Below are positions 24,721 through 36,667 of a DNA stretch of 64,000 nt, piece by piece. A program made the position numbers and the translations under genes. A model generated the notes under the pieces. The model had not been told where the DNA came from. It worked only from the letters and a program-made list of their open reading frames with translations, and did no database searches. How positions within the stretch are numbered: the first letter of the stretch is position 1; each line of letters opens with the position of its first letter. Origin of the DNA: Ilyonectria destructans (Eukaryota > Ascomycota > Sordariomycetes > Hypocreales > Nectriaceae); contig JAHEWK010000001.1 in the NCBI GenBank assembly GCA_020740775.1, positions 5,270,001 through 5,334,000 of the forward strand. Reading direction: 5' to 3'.

Positions 24721-27700
24721 TGCTACGTGCGAAGTTCTAGGTTCCCACTGGAGCGCGGGGGCCCAGCGTAGCTACAGCTACTGTACCTAGCTAAGGCATG
24801 CCGGATGCTCTCTCGTGCTTCCATCGGAAGCTTTCCCAACCTAACGCTGCCGGAATCGGGGCATGTGGACTTGGATTGGATCGCGGTGTCGGTCCTCATG
24901 CAGGCCGAGTTGCTAGGACTTGTTCGGAGAATGCATGGACCCCGACGACATGGCTGGCAGAACACTGAGACATGTCATGGATTGCGTCGCTCGACATGGC
25001 TCAGCAAGGTGCCTCTTTTTTTTTTTTGGTCGGAAGACGAGGAGCAGCACAGCACAGCACAGCACCACTAACCACCAACCACCACCGCCAACCTAACTGC
25101 ATTGGATTGTCCAAGCATCTGAGACGATACACCACCGCACACCTCACATCCGCACATCATACATCATACATGACACTGACACAATCACAATCACAGACAC
25201 GGTCAAGGTCCGGAAAACGCAAAGCACGCCGCCCAATTCCTCAAGGCCCTCATTCCACTCGACTCTCAAGGTTTCTGTGACATCCAAAACAAGCCCCCCC
25301 CTCTCAACTACTGTAGTGTGGCTGGCCTATCCATGCCTTGTCGCTGCTGCTGCACTGCACGATGTCTCCATCCTCTCCATTTTGCCTGTACTCTTGCATC
25401 GTCGACGAGGAAACCCCCACCATGGCCGGAGCGCGGAGCCGGGGTTTGGCATGCCTCCTGCTCACGCTCATGCGCTCATGCTAAGCTCATGTTCCATTGC
25501 GCATTGCGGCTGTTCGGGTCGCGAGTTGCGGGACTCCGCTCAGATCATTCTAGCCATTCTCTTCTCGCTCAATTCCCCTCTCCATTGCCCTCAATCGGCC
25601 TCATCTGATCGTCATCGTCTCGGCCATCCTCGGTAGGTCGGGTTCCAGCTGCTGTGGCCTTGTGGGCTAGTAGCAGTTGTGGTCCTTCTAGCTCTCCCCG
25701 CTCATCCCCTCCCTACGTGGTAGAACCATGGCTACAGTTAGCAGCAGCTAGTCTATCTCCCGGTGTCAATGGGTTGCGGGGTTGGACCTGGAGTTGGGCA
25801 AGCGGAGGGGCCAAGAGCGCCAACGCCCGCTACACCCCGGACAAGGGCAAGACACCAGGAAGACGCCGGCTCGGCCACGAGGTTGGATTTGGCAAGGAAC
25901 CAGAAGCAAGCGATTCATCCGAGTCAAGTCAGGGCCATGGGATCTGCTGGTCGTGTTGGAACCCCGTCACTCACTTCGGCGCCCGCTCCATTCCTCGGTC
26001 CACCGGGCGATAATTGCCCTAGGCATATTGGGTTGATCTCTGGGCATGCAAGTACATGACAGGACCCGAGCCGTAGGTGTAGGCAGGTAGGTCCTGACCT
26101 GTGAAGGTAGGACGATACGATACGACGCGGCACGATACGACGCAGCACGACACGACGCGATGGACGATGCGATAGGTAGCTTCCTTGAGGAGGTCCGAGA
26201 CCCGACAGCAGCTGCGGCAAACAAAACCTTGACGGCTGGGACGTGGACTATTCCAACGGGAGCATCAGGGTCGGCGTGGGGTGATTGACTGGCGGAGTGG
26301 GGGTCGCTTCTCATGAGTCTTGGCTGTCTGGGGTCAGTCCATTCTGTACATGATCCCTACCTCAGCTACGCATTCTCTCCAGGCCGAGGGCTATTTTGTT
26401 TCCCGCCAATCTGGGGCAGGTGACAAATGCTACGGATGGTACAAATGAAGTACAGACACCGGGGTTCGAGGATTCTCCTGACCATCACGGTTGGTGGCTT
26501 CTGAAGTGATCTGCAGACTGCGGGTGGTGTGTGCGGCTCTGGCTCGGGATTGCCAGGTTTGGATGTAACATCCTATGGCATTGATCCCCACGGCATCCGT
26601 CTCGTGGCAGGGAGCACGCCGTGGGATCCAGGCCTGCACCTCCCCGACTTTTGTTTTGCCCATCGAGGGCCAGCTCCCCACGCCCTGGAGCTCCGGGTTG
26701 CGACCAAGACGTCGATGATGCTGGTGATTCCCATGCAGGAGCTGCGCCGCCGACGACAGCGTGCTTGACAGAGTCGCATCAACCCACGAGGGCGGAAGCG
26801 GCGTAGAAAATGGAAAAGATGGAATCAGATGCAAGAAATGGAATACAACGGGGGGGTGCGTCTGCATCAACGTCGTCGTCGTCGTTGCTGGTTGCTGTCG
26901 TCTTGGGCCCAGACCGAGGTACCTAGCGAAAGCATGTCACTCTCCAATTGAGACGACGCTCACTTCTCACCGTGAGAGGCAAGCGGGCCACTTGCGGCTC
27001 GGGAGTAGCCCACGGTTTAATTGGGAGCTACTCCGTACTACGAATGCAAATTGGAGCCGCGGGGGCAGAAAATGGAGAACGGGCCGCCTTTTGGACGGAT
27101 TCATAACGTAGTACCACGGACTAACAGAAACGAAATGATATGAGTGCACGTCCACAGTGGAAGAGCAGAATTTTCTTCTCTGTGGCGTGGAACTCGTGGA
27201 GAGAGAGGGGCGAGCGAGCCGCCATGGTCTAGAATCACATCATCAGTGCTTAGGCTCACGGGCCAATCGTTCTGGCACGCTGGCTGGCAGCGGATATCCG
27301 CGGTGCAAGCGAGACAAAAAGAAGGGTCGTACACAAATGGACGATGACGGGCAACAGGCCAATCCCAGGGCCGGCGTTGTTCACGACAAGACAAAAGGTC
27401 AGAAAGGCGCCCACGTTGGCGGTTACGGCTGCATTGAACAAGACGCCGAACTGGGGGGAATGGGAAGCGCTGAATGGAGGGGACTAATAGAACCCCCGTG
27501 GGCTGGGCTGGGCTGAACCTGGATGGTGGGAGGGCAGCGAGGCCTGTGGATGGGCGGTTTGATGATGGGAGATTATGTGGTTATACTCGATTCATCTAAA
27601 TGTGCATGGCGCCGACCAATCCCGTGGACCCAGCGCTCCCATCCAGGGAGGAGGCCAGGGGAGGAGGGCCTCGATAATGTCGAGATGGTGGTGGCATGGG

Positions 27701-29920
27701 GAGGTCAGCAGCCTCTTCGGAACAAGTTCGAGCGAACGAGCGCACGAGTTGAAGCAGCGAAAACTTGCGAAACCTTGCGAACCTACTCCGTACCTACTCC
27801 GTAGTCTACCGAGCGACCTAGACGAACGATCTGGACTAACCCTGGCGGGCCATGCAACGCAACGCACACAGGCGCAGGAGATAAGGGACGCGGACGAGAT
27901 GGGCACGAGATACAGTGCAGTGCCTCTGAGGCGCCATACCCGCCAGGATATTATCCCCATGCTATCGTGACCCGACCCGACGGGCGACGGGCGATGGTGT
28001 CTCATCTCATCTCATCTCATCCGTTCCCCTCCTCGACTCAACTCGGTCCTTGTCCGGCCGGCACCTCCGTGGCCGTGTCGGAGGGAGGGCTCGGGAGAGG
28101 AGTAGCGCTGATGGGCTTTTTGTCTGGGAGGGTCCCGATGCTGCAGGAACATGACGTCCCTGGGCCCGGATTGGAGTCGCCTGTAACTCGTCACTCGTTG
28201 ACGTCGTCTTATCACGGTTCATCGTCATGCTTTTGGCCCGTCCTTATCGTGATTTGCGGAACTCTCACTGCCCCTGCCGCCGTGGACCCAATCCCCGTCT
28301 CCATCTCGGATGGATTGTTCTCTCAGGATTCGATCCATCGAACAAACCGTCGTCGACCCACCCCTTCCGCTTCCTGCCGACCGTCAACCGCCGTTGCCAC
28401 CATCCCACGGCCGCGGGATGTCGTCTTTATCAGGAGCAGAGGAGGACCCTTCTTGCACTATCTAGCTTTATCAACCTGCGTCGTTCCTTGTAACTATGCT
28501 GGATGCCCTGTATGTGTGCGGGGCCAAGCCGCTGCCGAACTGCAGTCATGGTGCCAGGTCCCCCCGTGGCAGTGGACTCGTTACCAGCTTAGAGCTTCTT
28601 CAGCTTCTTGCTTGCATACGTCGTACATGCCCATGTCCCCTTGTCCCCATGTCTCGCAAGTCTCGAGTTTCGGCCCAAGCCTCCAGATTTCCCTTCTCCC
28701 GGGCACTCTCCTGCAAGCTTATCGCCTTGGCCGTGACGCCTTGTCCGTGACGCTGTCCGTGACGATTGTCGTCTCCTCTCCTCACTTCTCTCCATCGGGA
28801 TGGTCGATCCGCTAATAGAAGCCGTCCTCGTGACTGCTGCTTATCTCGCCCTACCACCTCTCGTCTATCAACTCAGCTTTTGCCTGCCGCAGAACGCTAC
28901 AGTTGCATCAATGATCAACCGCCACGGCTTAGTGACGTGGGTGTTCATGACCCCTCCCCTTTCCCCTCCCCCTCCCACCATCTCCCACCCATCACCACGC
29001 ACATCTTCCCGCCTCAATCTACCCGCTGCATGTTCCACTCTCCACTCTTCACGCTTCAGCCTTCGCGCGTTCCACGCCGACTTACATCCGGATATGCACC
29101 GCAAACTCAGATTCTTATCAGTCTTTCCACTCGTGAACCTTGGCTTTATCCTGCTCCTCATCTCCGTGTCGTCGATCTCTCGTCGTTACGGGGTCGCACC
29201 TCGGTCAATCTGAGCTGATAGGCATTCCGCCGGGCTAGAACATGAAACGTGATACCATCAGATGAGCTGTCTTCTGCATCAATGACATCTCTGGTGTCAC
29301 ACGGCCGTAACTTCCATGATGCCTAACAACACCATCATGGCATCATTGTTTCTTGCTTTCACCGCAACTAACCGCTCGCTCGCGGTGCTCTCACCGACGG
29401 CACTCAGCTTTCTCTCCCCTCGCCGGCCGCCCCGTCACACCATTCTCTGCAGGCATTGGAACATTCCATGGGGCGAGATCGGCCCTGCAGCTTACCCCAG
29501 AGTTGACCCAGGCTAAAGGACCCGTTGCGGCAGCTATTCGATTGCATCATTTCCTGCGGCTCTGTTGTTGTCTATCGCGGGGTCTGGGCTGCTCCTCAGC
29601 GTGGAGCCGCATCGCGTCAGTTGAAGCTGCGATTGCGCACTTGGCCTAGCACCAATTCCTGGGTCTACAATGTTTGACCAACTCAAGGGGGTGTTTAATA
29701 TCATTAACGGGACTCTTTGAGCCATGTCAGGGTTTTGAGATTAGATAAATGTGTTATCGCGAGATTCTCGTGGCAGCATGCTGTCCAGCCGTGGTCAGAT
29801 ACAAGCGCCAACGCAACACCGAGTTCCATCAATTTCCCTCAAGTGACAACTACACTCGTAGGACAATGTATAATTCACTAGGGAGCTTAGTTCTCTTTGG
29901 TTGACACAATTCAATCACCA
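24721..29920. other. Gene-poor DNA upstream of the Ecl1-like gene, part 2
   Basis: No gene is supported. It holds a T-run near 25020, CAGCA repeats near 25045, an ACGATACGACGC-type minisatellite (26111-26160), four TCTCA units (28000-28020) and a duplicated ACCTACTCCGT (27781-27802). The longest frame (27967-28815, +, 282 codons) is Ser/Pro/Arg/Cys-rich, has no family resemblance and overlaps simple repeats; I do not call it. Confidence 0.4.
26111..26160. repeat. Minisatellite of ACGATACGACGC-like units
   Basis: About four degenerate copies of an 11-12 bp unit (ACGATACGACGC and variants) in tandem, non-coding. Confidence 0.7.
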
Positions 29921-30559
29921 ATGGCGTCTTACGAGAGACTGCCAAAACGTCATAAACAAGCTCTTCGCGCCATGATGCACCAGGTAAACTCCAACTTACA
30001 CAGACATGCCTGCTCAACGCAACCCTCCAAATGCCCTAACCTTGGGCTTTATCCGGGGTCTGGACTGAGTCTTCAACACACCCCATGCACGATTGGCACA
30101 TTCCGCCCTGTATCATCTCACCACGGACCCTGAGCAGATCATACCAAGCCACCATCACACCCCTCTGCTGGATCCCTGTCTTCGCTGGGGCATTATTACA
30201 ACGAGTGATCGCGATACTCTTCTCCGTGATGGTGAATTGGATCTCCCCGCATAGGTAAATGGCGTGCTTGATGTTGAAACTGCATGCCACGGCTCAACTG
30301 ACGTCCTCACCGTACTCACATCCTTGAGCGTAACGCACAACGCCGAGGGAGACGACATGATGTGATGGGCCTTCGTTTCACTAAACCTGCGGACACATGG
30401 CAACAAACAGTCTGGCCACATTGCAAAACGAGCATTGAGAATTTGACGAAAGACTTTTTTGTTCATATCCTTGGCCGTGAGGGAACCGTGTCCCGTGCTA
30501 ACCTATTACCACGTCCCTTCAAGGCTGTACTGAAGAGCGCGCTGCTACACTCGCTGTAA
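29921..30559 (+). CDS. Candidate small multi-exon gene or relic, unrecognised
   Basis: Three pieces in different frames look coding. The first is 29921-29983, starting MASYERLPKRHKQALRAMMH and ending at a clean GTAAAC donor. The second spans about 30067-30254 and contains ARLAHSALYHLTTDPEQ and LDPCLRWGIITTSDRDTLL before a TAG. The third spans about 30321-30559, containing MGLRFTKPADTWQQTVWPH and ending in a TAA. A GTGAAT donor near 30230 and an AG near 30340 would join pieces two and three in phase, but I find no phase-compatible acceptor for piece two. It is either a gene I cannot splice correctly or a decayed one. No family is recognised. Confidence 0.3.
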
Positions 30560-30833
30560 CATTATTGCACCTATGTGCAGTATCCAAAAATTCATGACCC
30601 GGCTCGCAAGGAAGGAACAAGCCAAGGCTACCCGCTACCCATATGTAGGACCCAATCCCTTTACCCAACAACGAGAGCATCTCTGCAAAACGCTGAATAT
30701 TCCTACTCCGATACTCCGTATCTTTCCTTGCCCGATGAGGGCGTTCTCCAGTAAGTTAAATATTTGAACATCAAGTTCAAAAAAGAAAATACAAAAGAAA
30801 AATATCAAAACATGTTCCGTTAGCCAACGCTAA

Positions 30834-32994
30834 TCATGGATGATAGTACGTTTGATGAGGGCCGTTCCCTCCGCCTTGTGCGGCCCTCTCTGCCTCGGTA
30901 GCCAGCTCCTGAGGTGTTCGTGAAGGCGAATAGCTCTGGTCATATTTTTGTATATGTGACTGGCTGTGCTCATATTCGGGGCTTCCGGCTGGCGAGTGGC
31001 TCGACTCCATCATAGTGACTTGAGGAACCCACAGATTTCCCTGCGCGTCATATTTGGGCTCCACGGTACCCGGCGTCTCTGCGTATGGCGACACGTGCAG
31101 CATATCGTTCGTCTCAGTGGGCAGCTCTACTGGCGGTGCGGGCGGATGGACGTTGGACTGAACGGTATTAGGGCTGGACGAGTGGAAAGGCGGCGGGCTC
31201 GTAGTGTTGAAGTGGGAAGATCCGGGGCTCCAGGGGCCCTGCGAGAAGTGGGAGCTGGTCTGGGCTGGGTGGTAGTCATAGGACTGATTCATCGCCTGCT
31301 GCGACACGTTGGTGGAATCACGGCCGCGGCGTCGTCTCAAGAGGCAGCATGCACCGACGAGTCCTAGGATAGCCACAACACCACCGCCAACCCCGATCCC
31401 GACAATAGCCCCGGTTGAGAGGCCAGGCTTGGGTTTCGGTGTGTTGGTAGGCGCACTGCTCGTCTCGCTCGCGCCCACCACATCTCGGGTGGCTGTTCTC
31501 ACAGCAGCCTCGGCCTTGCGCGTCATGAGAGCTTTCAGATCCGGGGCAGCGAACCCCTCCGCCGGTGCAGTCTTGGTCGCTCCGCCAGTCGACTTGCCAC
31601 CTACGACGGAGAGGACGTCAGTCGGGACCACGTACTTGGTCTTGTCCGGATCGTATAGGGCCCATGGCGAGTTGTCCTTGTTTTGCTTGCCCAAATCCAT
31701 GTTGTGCAAGCCCCATTGCTCCTCCGAGTCGCAGTCGTTGGTCAAGGGGAAGAAGCCGCCGTGGACGATCATCTGGGCTTCGTTGACAACGTTGCATGAC
31801 ATACTGTGATGTGGGAATTCGCCTGTCTGGTTGGTGTTGAGTGGGTACATCTTGACCCAAGTGAAGGTGGGAATCGTCAGGACGTAGATGTCGTCGAAGC
31901 CGATGCTACCTTCCGCTTCGCCGAGGCCACCATACAGATAACTAAAATGAAGTTAGTTGATCATCATCATGTACAGAATGCGCAACACTCACATGTTGTA
32001 GGATGACTGGTCGTCGACCCAAGTCGCTCCAGCACAAAACCGACGTCGCATCTCGGGGACAGTGCCCGTGGCATTCTGCAAGTAGCTCTTACCACTGAGA
32101 ATGTCATATATCATAATCTCCTCCATCGGTTGACCCTCCCAAGTCCCATCGCCTGTCCCACGGATACCTCCAAAGTAGATGATCAAGCCTCCGTCGCCGG
32201 CGGGGAGGTAGATCATGACACCCTCGGCACGACCGACCTCGTCTGGTCCAGTCGTGTTCGACCAGCTGTTGCTGTCCATGTCGTATTTCAACATGTACGA
32301 GGTTGGGAGGCCAGGGGCGTCGCCCCAATTCGGGTCCGTGTCGCCGTTCATCCATCCTCCGTAGTAGTATCCCTCTCCGCGACTCGAGATGGAGAGGCCG
32401 GCGCCGTAGCTGAGACCCATGATGTCGATGGACCGGGGCGATCCATAGTTGTCCCAATAGTCGTTCAGGACGTCGTATGCGTAGAGGTCGAAGGACCAGG
32501 GAGTCTCGCCGTAAAATTCGCCACCGAAGAGGTAGATTCGCTTGTTGACGTCGTCGGGCCAGAATATTCCACCATTAACATTAGGGATAGTCGAGTTCTT
32601 GCTGAGATTCGCGTGGGGCGGTGGCATGCCCGAGCTGGAAACGGTGCTCAAATCATGGTAAATCAAGTAGGGGTCTAGTGTTTCATTGTTAGCAGGCAGA
32701 GTCTTCGTTTGTCCGGCGCCGTCCACAGCTCCGGGTCTTTTGCATGTGGGTAGGCGATGGAATTCGCGACGACGTACTGGTGACGTTTTCCGGATTCTCT
32801 GAGCCGCTGTAGGTGATTAATCCTCCATCGATGTAGAGCTTGTCATCAATGACGGCAGTTTGGTGACCCCATCTCCGACAGAAGTCGTTTATAGGGTCGC
32901 GCTGCTGAACGGTCACTCCAACATAGCAAGCCAGCAACACCAAGGTTACCAGGTGTTCTCGTGCTTGGCTGATCCGAGATGGAGAGGTCCGCAT
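30834..32994 (-). CDS. Kelch-repeat type I membrane protein
   Basis: Three exons (32994-32778, 32674-31993, 31941-30834) encode 668 residues. A signal peptide (hydrophobic LVTLVLLACYVGVTV at about 15-29) is followed by FCRRWGHQTAVIDDKLYIDG, the first Kelch blade. Further blades carry the double-glycine pattern: YLFGGEFYG, GYYYGGWMNG, IIYFGGIRG, YLYGGLGEA and IVHGGFFP. A linker with Thr/Pro follows, then one transmembrane helix (about 475-501, GAIVGIGVGGGVVAILGLVG), CCLLRRRRGR, and a Pro/Ser/Gln/His-rich cytosolic tail of about 160 residues. The frame further up begins at GTG, so ATG 32994 is used. This architecture is common in ascomycetes as uncharacterised Kelch surface proteins. A role in wall sensing or adhesion would be a guess. 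Confidence 0.85.
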
Positions 32995-34321
32995 TCTGGC
33001 TGACACCGAGATGGTGTAGGCATGCCCTGGGAGTTGGGCACCAGATAGGAGGCGGGTGCTCGTGATCTATGAACCGTCGCGATGGGGTGTAAGAGGCCGC
33101 TGGAATGGAACGAACGTCTCGGCGTGACAATAGTTGTTAGGCGAAGAATAATGGGAAGGAGAGACAAGGAGGGAAACCACGTTGTCAAGGCGTCAAAGTG
33201 TCAGAGCGTCAGAGCAAGGTGTCAAAGCATCAGCAGCGATGGGAACGAGTGTGGGCTAGGATCAGAGCATGGATAGCGGCCTGGGACGTCTGGGACACCT
33301 GGAACACCTGGGACGCCCGAGAGGCAGCGCAAATGGTAGATGAAGTGGCGGAGGCGGAATCCGGGGCTGACCATCTCTGTGGTCCAGACTCACGCCGGCC
33401 CAAGCCCTTGGAGGCTGCTCCACAGTGTGTCGCAGCGGTGCCTCCGTATTCGACCAGGCCGGCAGCTCACTATCCCGTAGCCTGTACGAGGTACCGGAGC
33501 CAGCCAGCCAGCGCTATCGTGGGCCATGGCTGAAGGAGGGGGCTGAGGAGATGGCTGCAGACGCCATTGACATCCCATTGTCCATGACGGCACCCGTGTT
33601 CCTGCCGACCCAGCCATGAGTGTGGTGAGACGATAGCCGGCCAGCACGTATCTAGCACGTATCCATCCAGCTGGTGGTACCTGGCTTGCAGAACTAGGCC
33701 TCGTACCGGCAGATGATTCGCACGGCGCGGGGGATGGCTGGGAGCTGGACGCAGCTAGGGGGCCAGCGCTGTGGGTAGCCGCCAATAGCGAGCTGTTGTC
33801 CTCTCATTCAGCTCCTGGGGGGCTTGGGCCAGGACATGCATCCCTCCTTCATCTAGCCATCCAGCAGCGGTATCCCTCCCTGAGCTGCTAGAGTGCTCTG
33901 GAACGCCCTGAATGTTGGCTTGCCCACAGGGCTGAACGGAGCTGTGCCCACTTCGCTTAATATCCCAAATAGCGTCTGTTGAACTTTGTTCTATTGGGAC
34001 GAGCGACGCGGCCACGCGGCTACGCCAGGGTGGGCTCAAGCCGCCGTCCGAGACCAAAGCGCACGTTGTTTGATTGATTGCGCTCACTCCTTTAACGGAT
34101 TTGACGGATGGAAATTTCTTCATTGAACCTTGGGGCCCTGAAGCCTCTGGATCCTTGGCTGACTGCTGCAGGTGAAACCTGACAATAAAAATAATTGTGG
34201 GCGCCTTGTTGACATGCCCAACTGGCCGGCTAGCAAAGTAGTATCTGCAAAGATGAATCAGACGCCGCCACAGTCTATCCCGTCTGTGTAAGGGAAGTAC
34301 CGGGCATCCTTGTCCCTTGTT
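32995..34321. other. Intergenic upstream of the Kelch gene
   Basis: No gene is supported. Short direct repeats occur: a GTCAAAGTGTCAGAGC-type set at about 33185-33235 and GGGACGTCTGGGACACCTGG-type units at 33282-33315. The stretch contains the Kelch promoter and the 3' flank of the gene ending at 34322. Confidence 0.4.
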
Positions 34322-36040
34322 TCAAGCGCCCCCCATCTCACCCACCGACTGACTTCGGGGACCACCTCTTGGCCCGGCAGCGCGCTGCACTGCGTTCAGC
34401 CAACCATCTAGAGGAAGATCTAGCGCTGCACGGGTGTCGTCGCCGGGGAATCCTTCAATTGGGCGAGCATCCTGCTGGCTACCGAGCCATGCATCGGGGT
34501 TCTGCAACTCGATTGATTGCCAGTCTAGCATGGCACAGCCCGCCAGTCCCAGGTGCGCCGGAACCGACTCTTCGCGCAGAGCCACAACTGATAGTGCAGC
34601 CCCGACTGCAGCCACGAAGTCCTCTGCGTCGATGCAGTTTTGGATATTATTCCCAGTTTGGGCATTTCCTTCGACACCGCCTCCTATCAAGCGCCACTCC
34701 TTCCACAACGTCGCGACAGCCCCGAGCTTCCCCAATGTCGAGATATAAGCTCTCAAGGCTTTCACAACGTCGTCCCTCTCCTTGACAGTCGAGTTTTCGG
34801 AGAGGAAGAGAAGAGCAACAGATCGAAACGACACTGGTGAAGCCTCATCTTCTTCGCCAAGGCCTGTTAAAATTTGCAAGAGTGACTCACGACCAGAGAC
34901 ATCGAGGGGTGGTGCCTCTGAAGGTGTGGTAAGATGAGCCGAATACGTCTCTAGGGCGAACAGCACATCCTTCATCATCTGCCCAGGCGTCTCGGTCCAG
35001 ATGTTATGCTCAAAGCCAAGCCAGAGATATTTCAATGTTGCCTCTGAGTTGGCAATGCGAGCCGAAAGCCGTAGCCCAAGTCCACAAAGAGAGCCTCCGA
35101 TGTGGAGCCCATCGGATGACAGTCTTTGTCTTAGGTTTCCCAGAAAGGCCATAGTCTCGAGGTGAGCTGGATACAGGGGGTCGCATTGGAATAGTATTCT
35201 CCCGCATGCTCGTCGAATTGCCGATGAAAAGTTGCGCGGTGCTTGCTTCCCTGGCGCCTTGGAGACCTGGAATAGGGTGGTGTCCAGCCCAGACGACAGA
35301 GCTTTTGAGACTAGCCTGCGAAGGCCTGCAATCGAAGTCTGCTCGTCAAGCGCCGCAATAAATGTGTCGGGGGAGGGCGGAGTCTGACTCGGTTGGCGCC
35401 TAAGCTGAACACCTCTTTGGCGTGTCTTGAGCCATTGCAGCAGTAGCTCATCATTCCCAAGTGCGTAGTCGGATATGGCATTCTCAGAGCAGATAGAGTG
35501 GAACGTGTCTAATCGATTGCGCGGATCCAACGCCTCGGAAGCAGTCAAGTCGCCCATGTCCCCTCGCTGAGCCTCCTCACCCGAGTCGATCAGCGGAGTC
35601 GCCGGAGCACCACGGAGAGCTGCTGAGAGGATGTCATGACTTGACAGTCGCCAGGCATTGAAGGGCCCTTTCATTATATCGAATGACTTTTGCCGCGAGC
35701 GATCCAGCTGTTCTTTGGCCTGCCCGAGACGACTCTTGAGTCTCTCACGTGTGGGGTTCAGGTCCCATTTCACCTGCAGCTGGGCCTCGTCGTCCGGGGC
35801 AAATGGGCGCACGTGCTTGCTGTCCAAGTCGTCGAGGTCGAGAAGGTGGTCGCTAATCCGAAAAAGCTTGCTATCGTGGGGCTTCTTGGGCAATGATGGC
35901 CCCAGTTTGTTGATGGTATAGTAGTGATTGTTGTCCTCGCTGGATTGGCGGATGAATGCCTTTGAGCGTGCTTGATGCGCTCCGCCGCTGAGTGATGAAA
36001 TCGCAACCTGCGGTCTGCGGGAGGCGGCTGTGCGTATCAT
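34322..36040 (-). CDS. Unrecognised ascomycete protein with mitochondrial presequence-like N-terminus
   Basis: A single exon of 572 residues from ATG 36040. The start MIRTAASRRPQVAISSLSGG is Arg/Ser-rich with no acids, as in a matrix-targeting presequence. The body is helical and Leu/Ala-rich, with no cysteine clusters, P-loop or transmembrane segment that I can see. It includes WDLNPTRERLKSRLGQAKEQ, FNAWRLSSHDILSAALRG and AYISTLGKLGAVATLWKEW. The frame continues upstream to further in-frame ATGs at 36454 and 36220, but that extension is Cys/Pro-rich and reads as leader. It may be a helical-repeat factor for mitochondrial gene expression; that is a guess from layout only. Divergent from SYF2. 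Confidence 0.7.
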   Translation of the reverse strand: MIRTAASRRPQVAISSLSGGAHQARSKAFIRQSSEDNNHYYTINKLGPSLPKKPHDSKLFRISDHLLDLDDLDSKHVRPFAPDDEAQLQVKWDLNPTRERLKSRLGQAKEQLDRSRQKSFDIMKGPFNAWRLSSHDILSAALRGAPATPLIDSGEEAQRGDMGDLTASEALDPRNRLDTFHSICSENAISDYALGNDELLLQWLKTRQRGVQLRRQPSQTPPSPDTFIAALDEQTSIAGLRRLVSKALSSGLDTTLFQVSKAPGKQAPRNFSSAIRRACGRILFQCDPLYPAHLETMAFLGNLRQRLSSDGLHIGGSLCGLGLRLSARIANSEATLKYLWLGFEHNIWTETPGQMMKDVLFALETYSAHLTTPSEAPPLDVSGRESLLQILTGLGEEDEASPVSFRSVALLFLSENSTVKERDDVVKALRAYISTLGKLGAVATLWKEWRLIGGGVEGNAQTGNNIQNCIDAEDFVAAVGAALSVVALREESVPAHLGLAGCAMLDWQSIELQNPDAWLGSQQDARPIEGFPGDDTRAALDLPLDGWLNAVQRAAGPRGGPRSQSVGEMGGA

Positions 36041-36667
36041 CTTTTGAGACTGGAGATTTCCAATCCGCCGAGCACGTGTAAATGTGGTACAATCCTCATC
36101 GGTAACTTGATGGTGGAAAGGATGAGGCCAGCCCGAGGTGGTGAGTTGCAAACGCGGAAATGGCGATGCGACAGTCAAGGATGGGCAACGGGAAGAACTG
36201 GGGACAATGTTCCGCGTCATCAGCCGCCTATTCCCCCCTACCCCTTGCAGCACACGGCACCTACACCAACATTCCAGGGGACCTATTTCAAACCAGGCTC
36301 GCCAGCCGTCCACTGTTGGAAGGTTACAGGTGCTGCAACAGGGGAGACATTCCCCCAACGGCCAAAATGTCCGCCTAGGGCTTAGCGGTCCCGCCCGAGA
36401 ACATCCGGGGAAAGCGGGGTCTGAGGGCCTTGACCTCGAGCATCTGTTCGGCATATGATGTGGCGGTGCTCTTTCCTCAGCCACAGGAGTGTAACCGCAA
36501 CTACGTTTATCCGGGGCGCATCAATTCCATGCTCGAAGAGGCTTTGGATAGACCTGTATGGACGAGACAAACATATGCCAACAACCCTCCTGACCAGTAC
36601 TACTCACATCATCTACGCGTCCGAAAAGTAGCACGAACCGCGGTTTACAAACACATTCGAATCCACC
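36041..36667. promoter_or_regulatory. Divergent promoter region, probable mitochondrial gene and SYF2
   Basis: These 627 bp separate two opposite start codons. The minus-strand frame runs through most of it in phase with the downstream gene, so part could be coding if an upstream ATG is used. No TATA box is evident. Confidence 0.4.

Noticed and set aside
27967..28815. 282-codon plus-strand ORF
   Set aside because: Ser/Pro/Cys-rich, begins in a TCTCA repeat, no motif, no intron logic, and equally long frames overlap it; likely chance in GC-rich DNA.
30155..30466. Minus-strand ORF opposite the candidate split gene
   Set aside because: I tested splicing it to the frame at 30036-30290; the donor and acceptor phases do not match, and the plus strand reads more like protein.
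36041..36484. N-terminal extension of the probable mitochondrial protein
   Set aside because: Cys/Pro/Arg-rich with a frame start inside the shared promoter; the ATG at 36040 gives a better targeting peptide.
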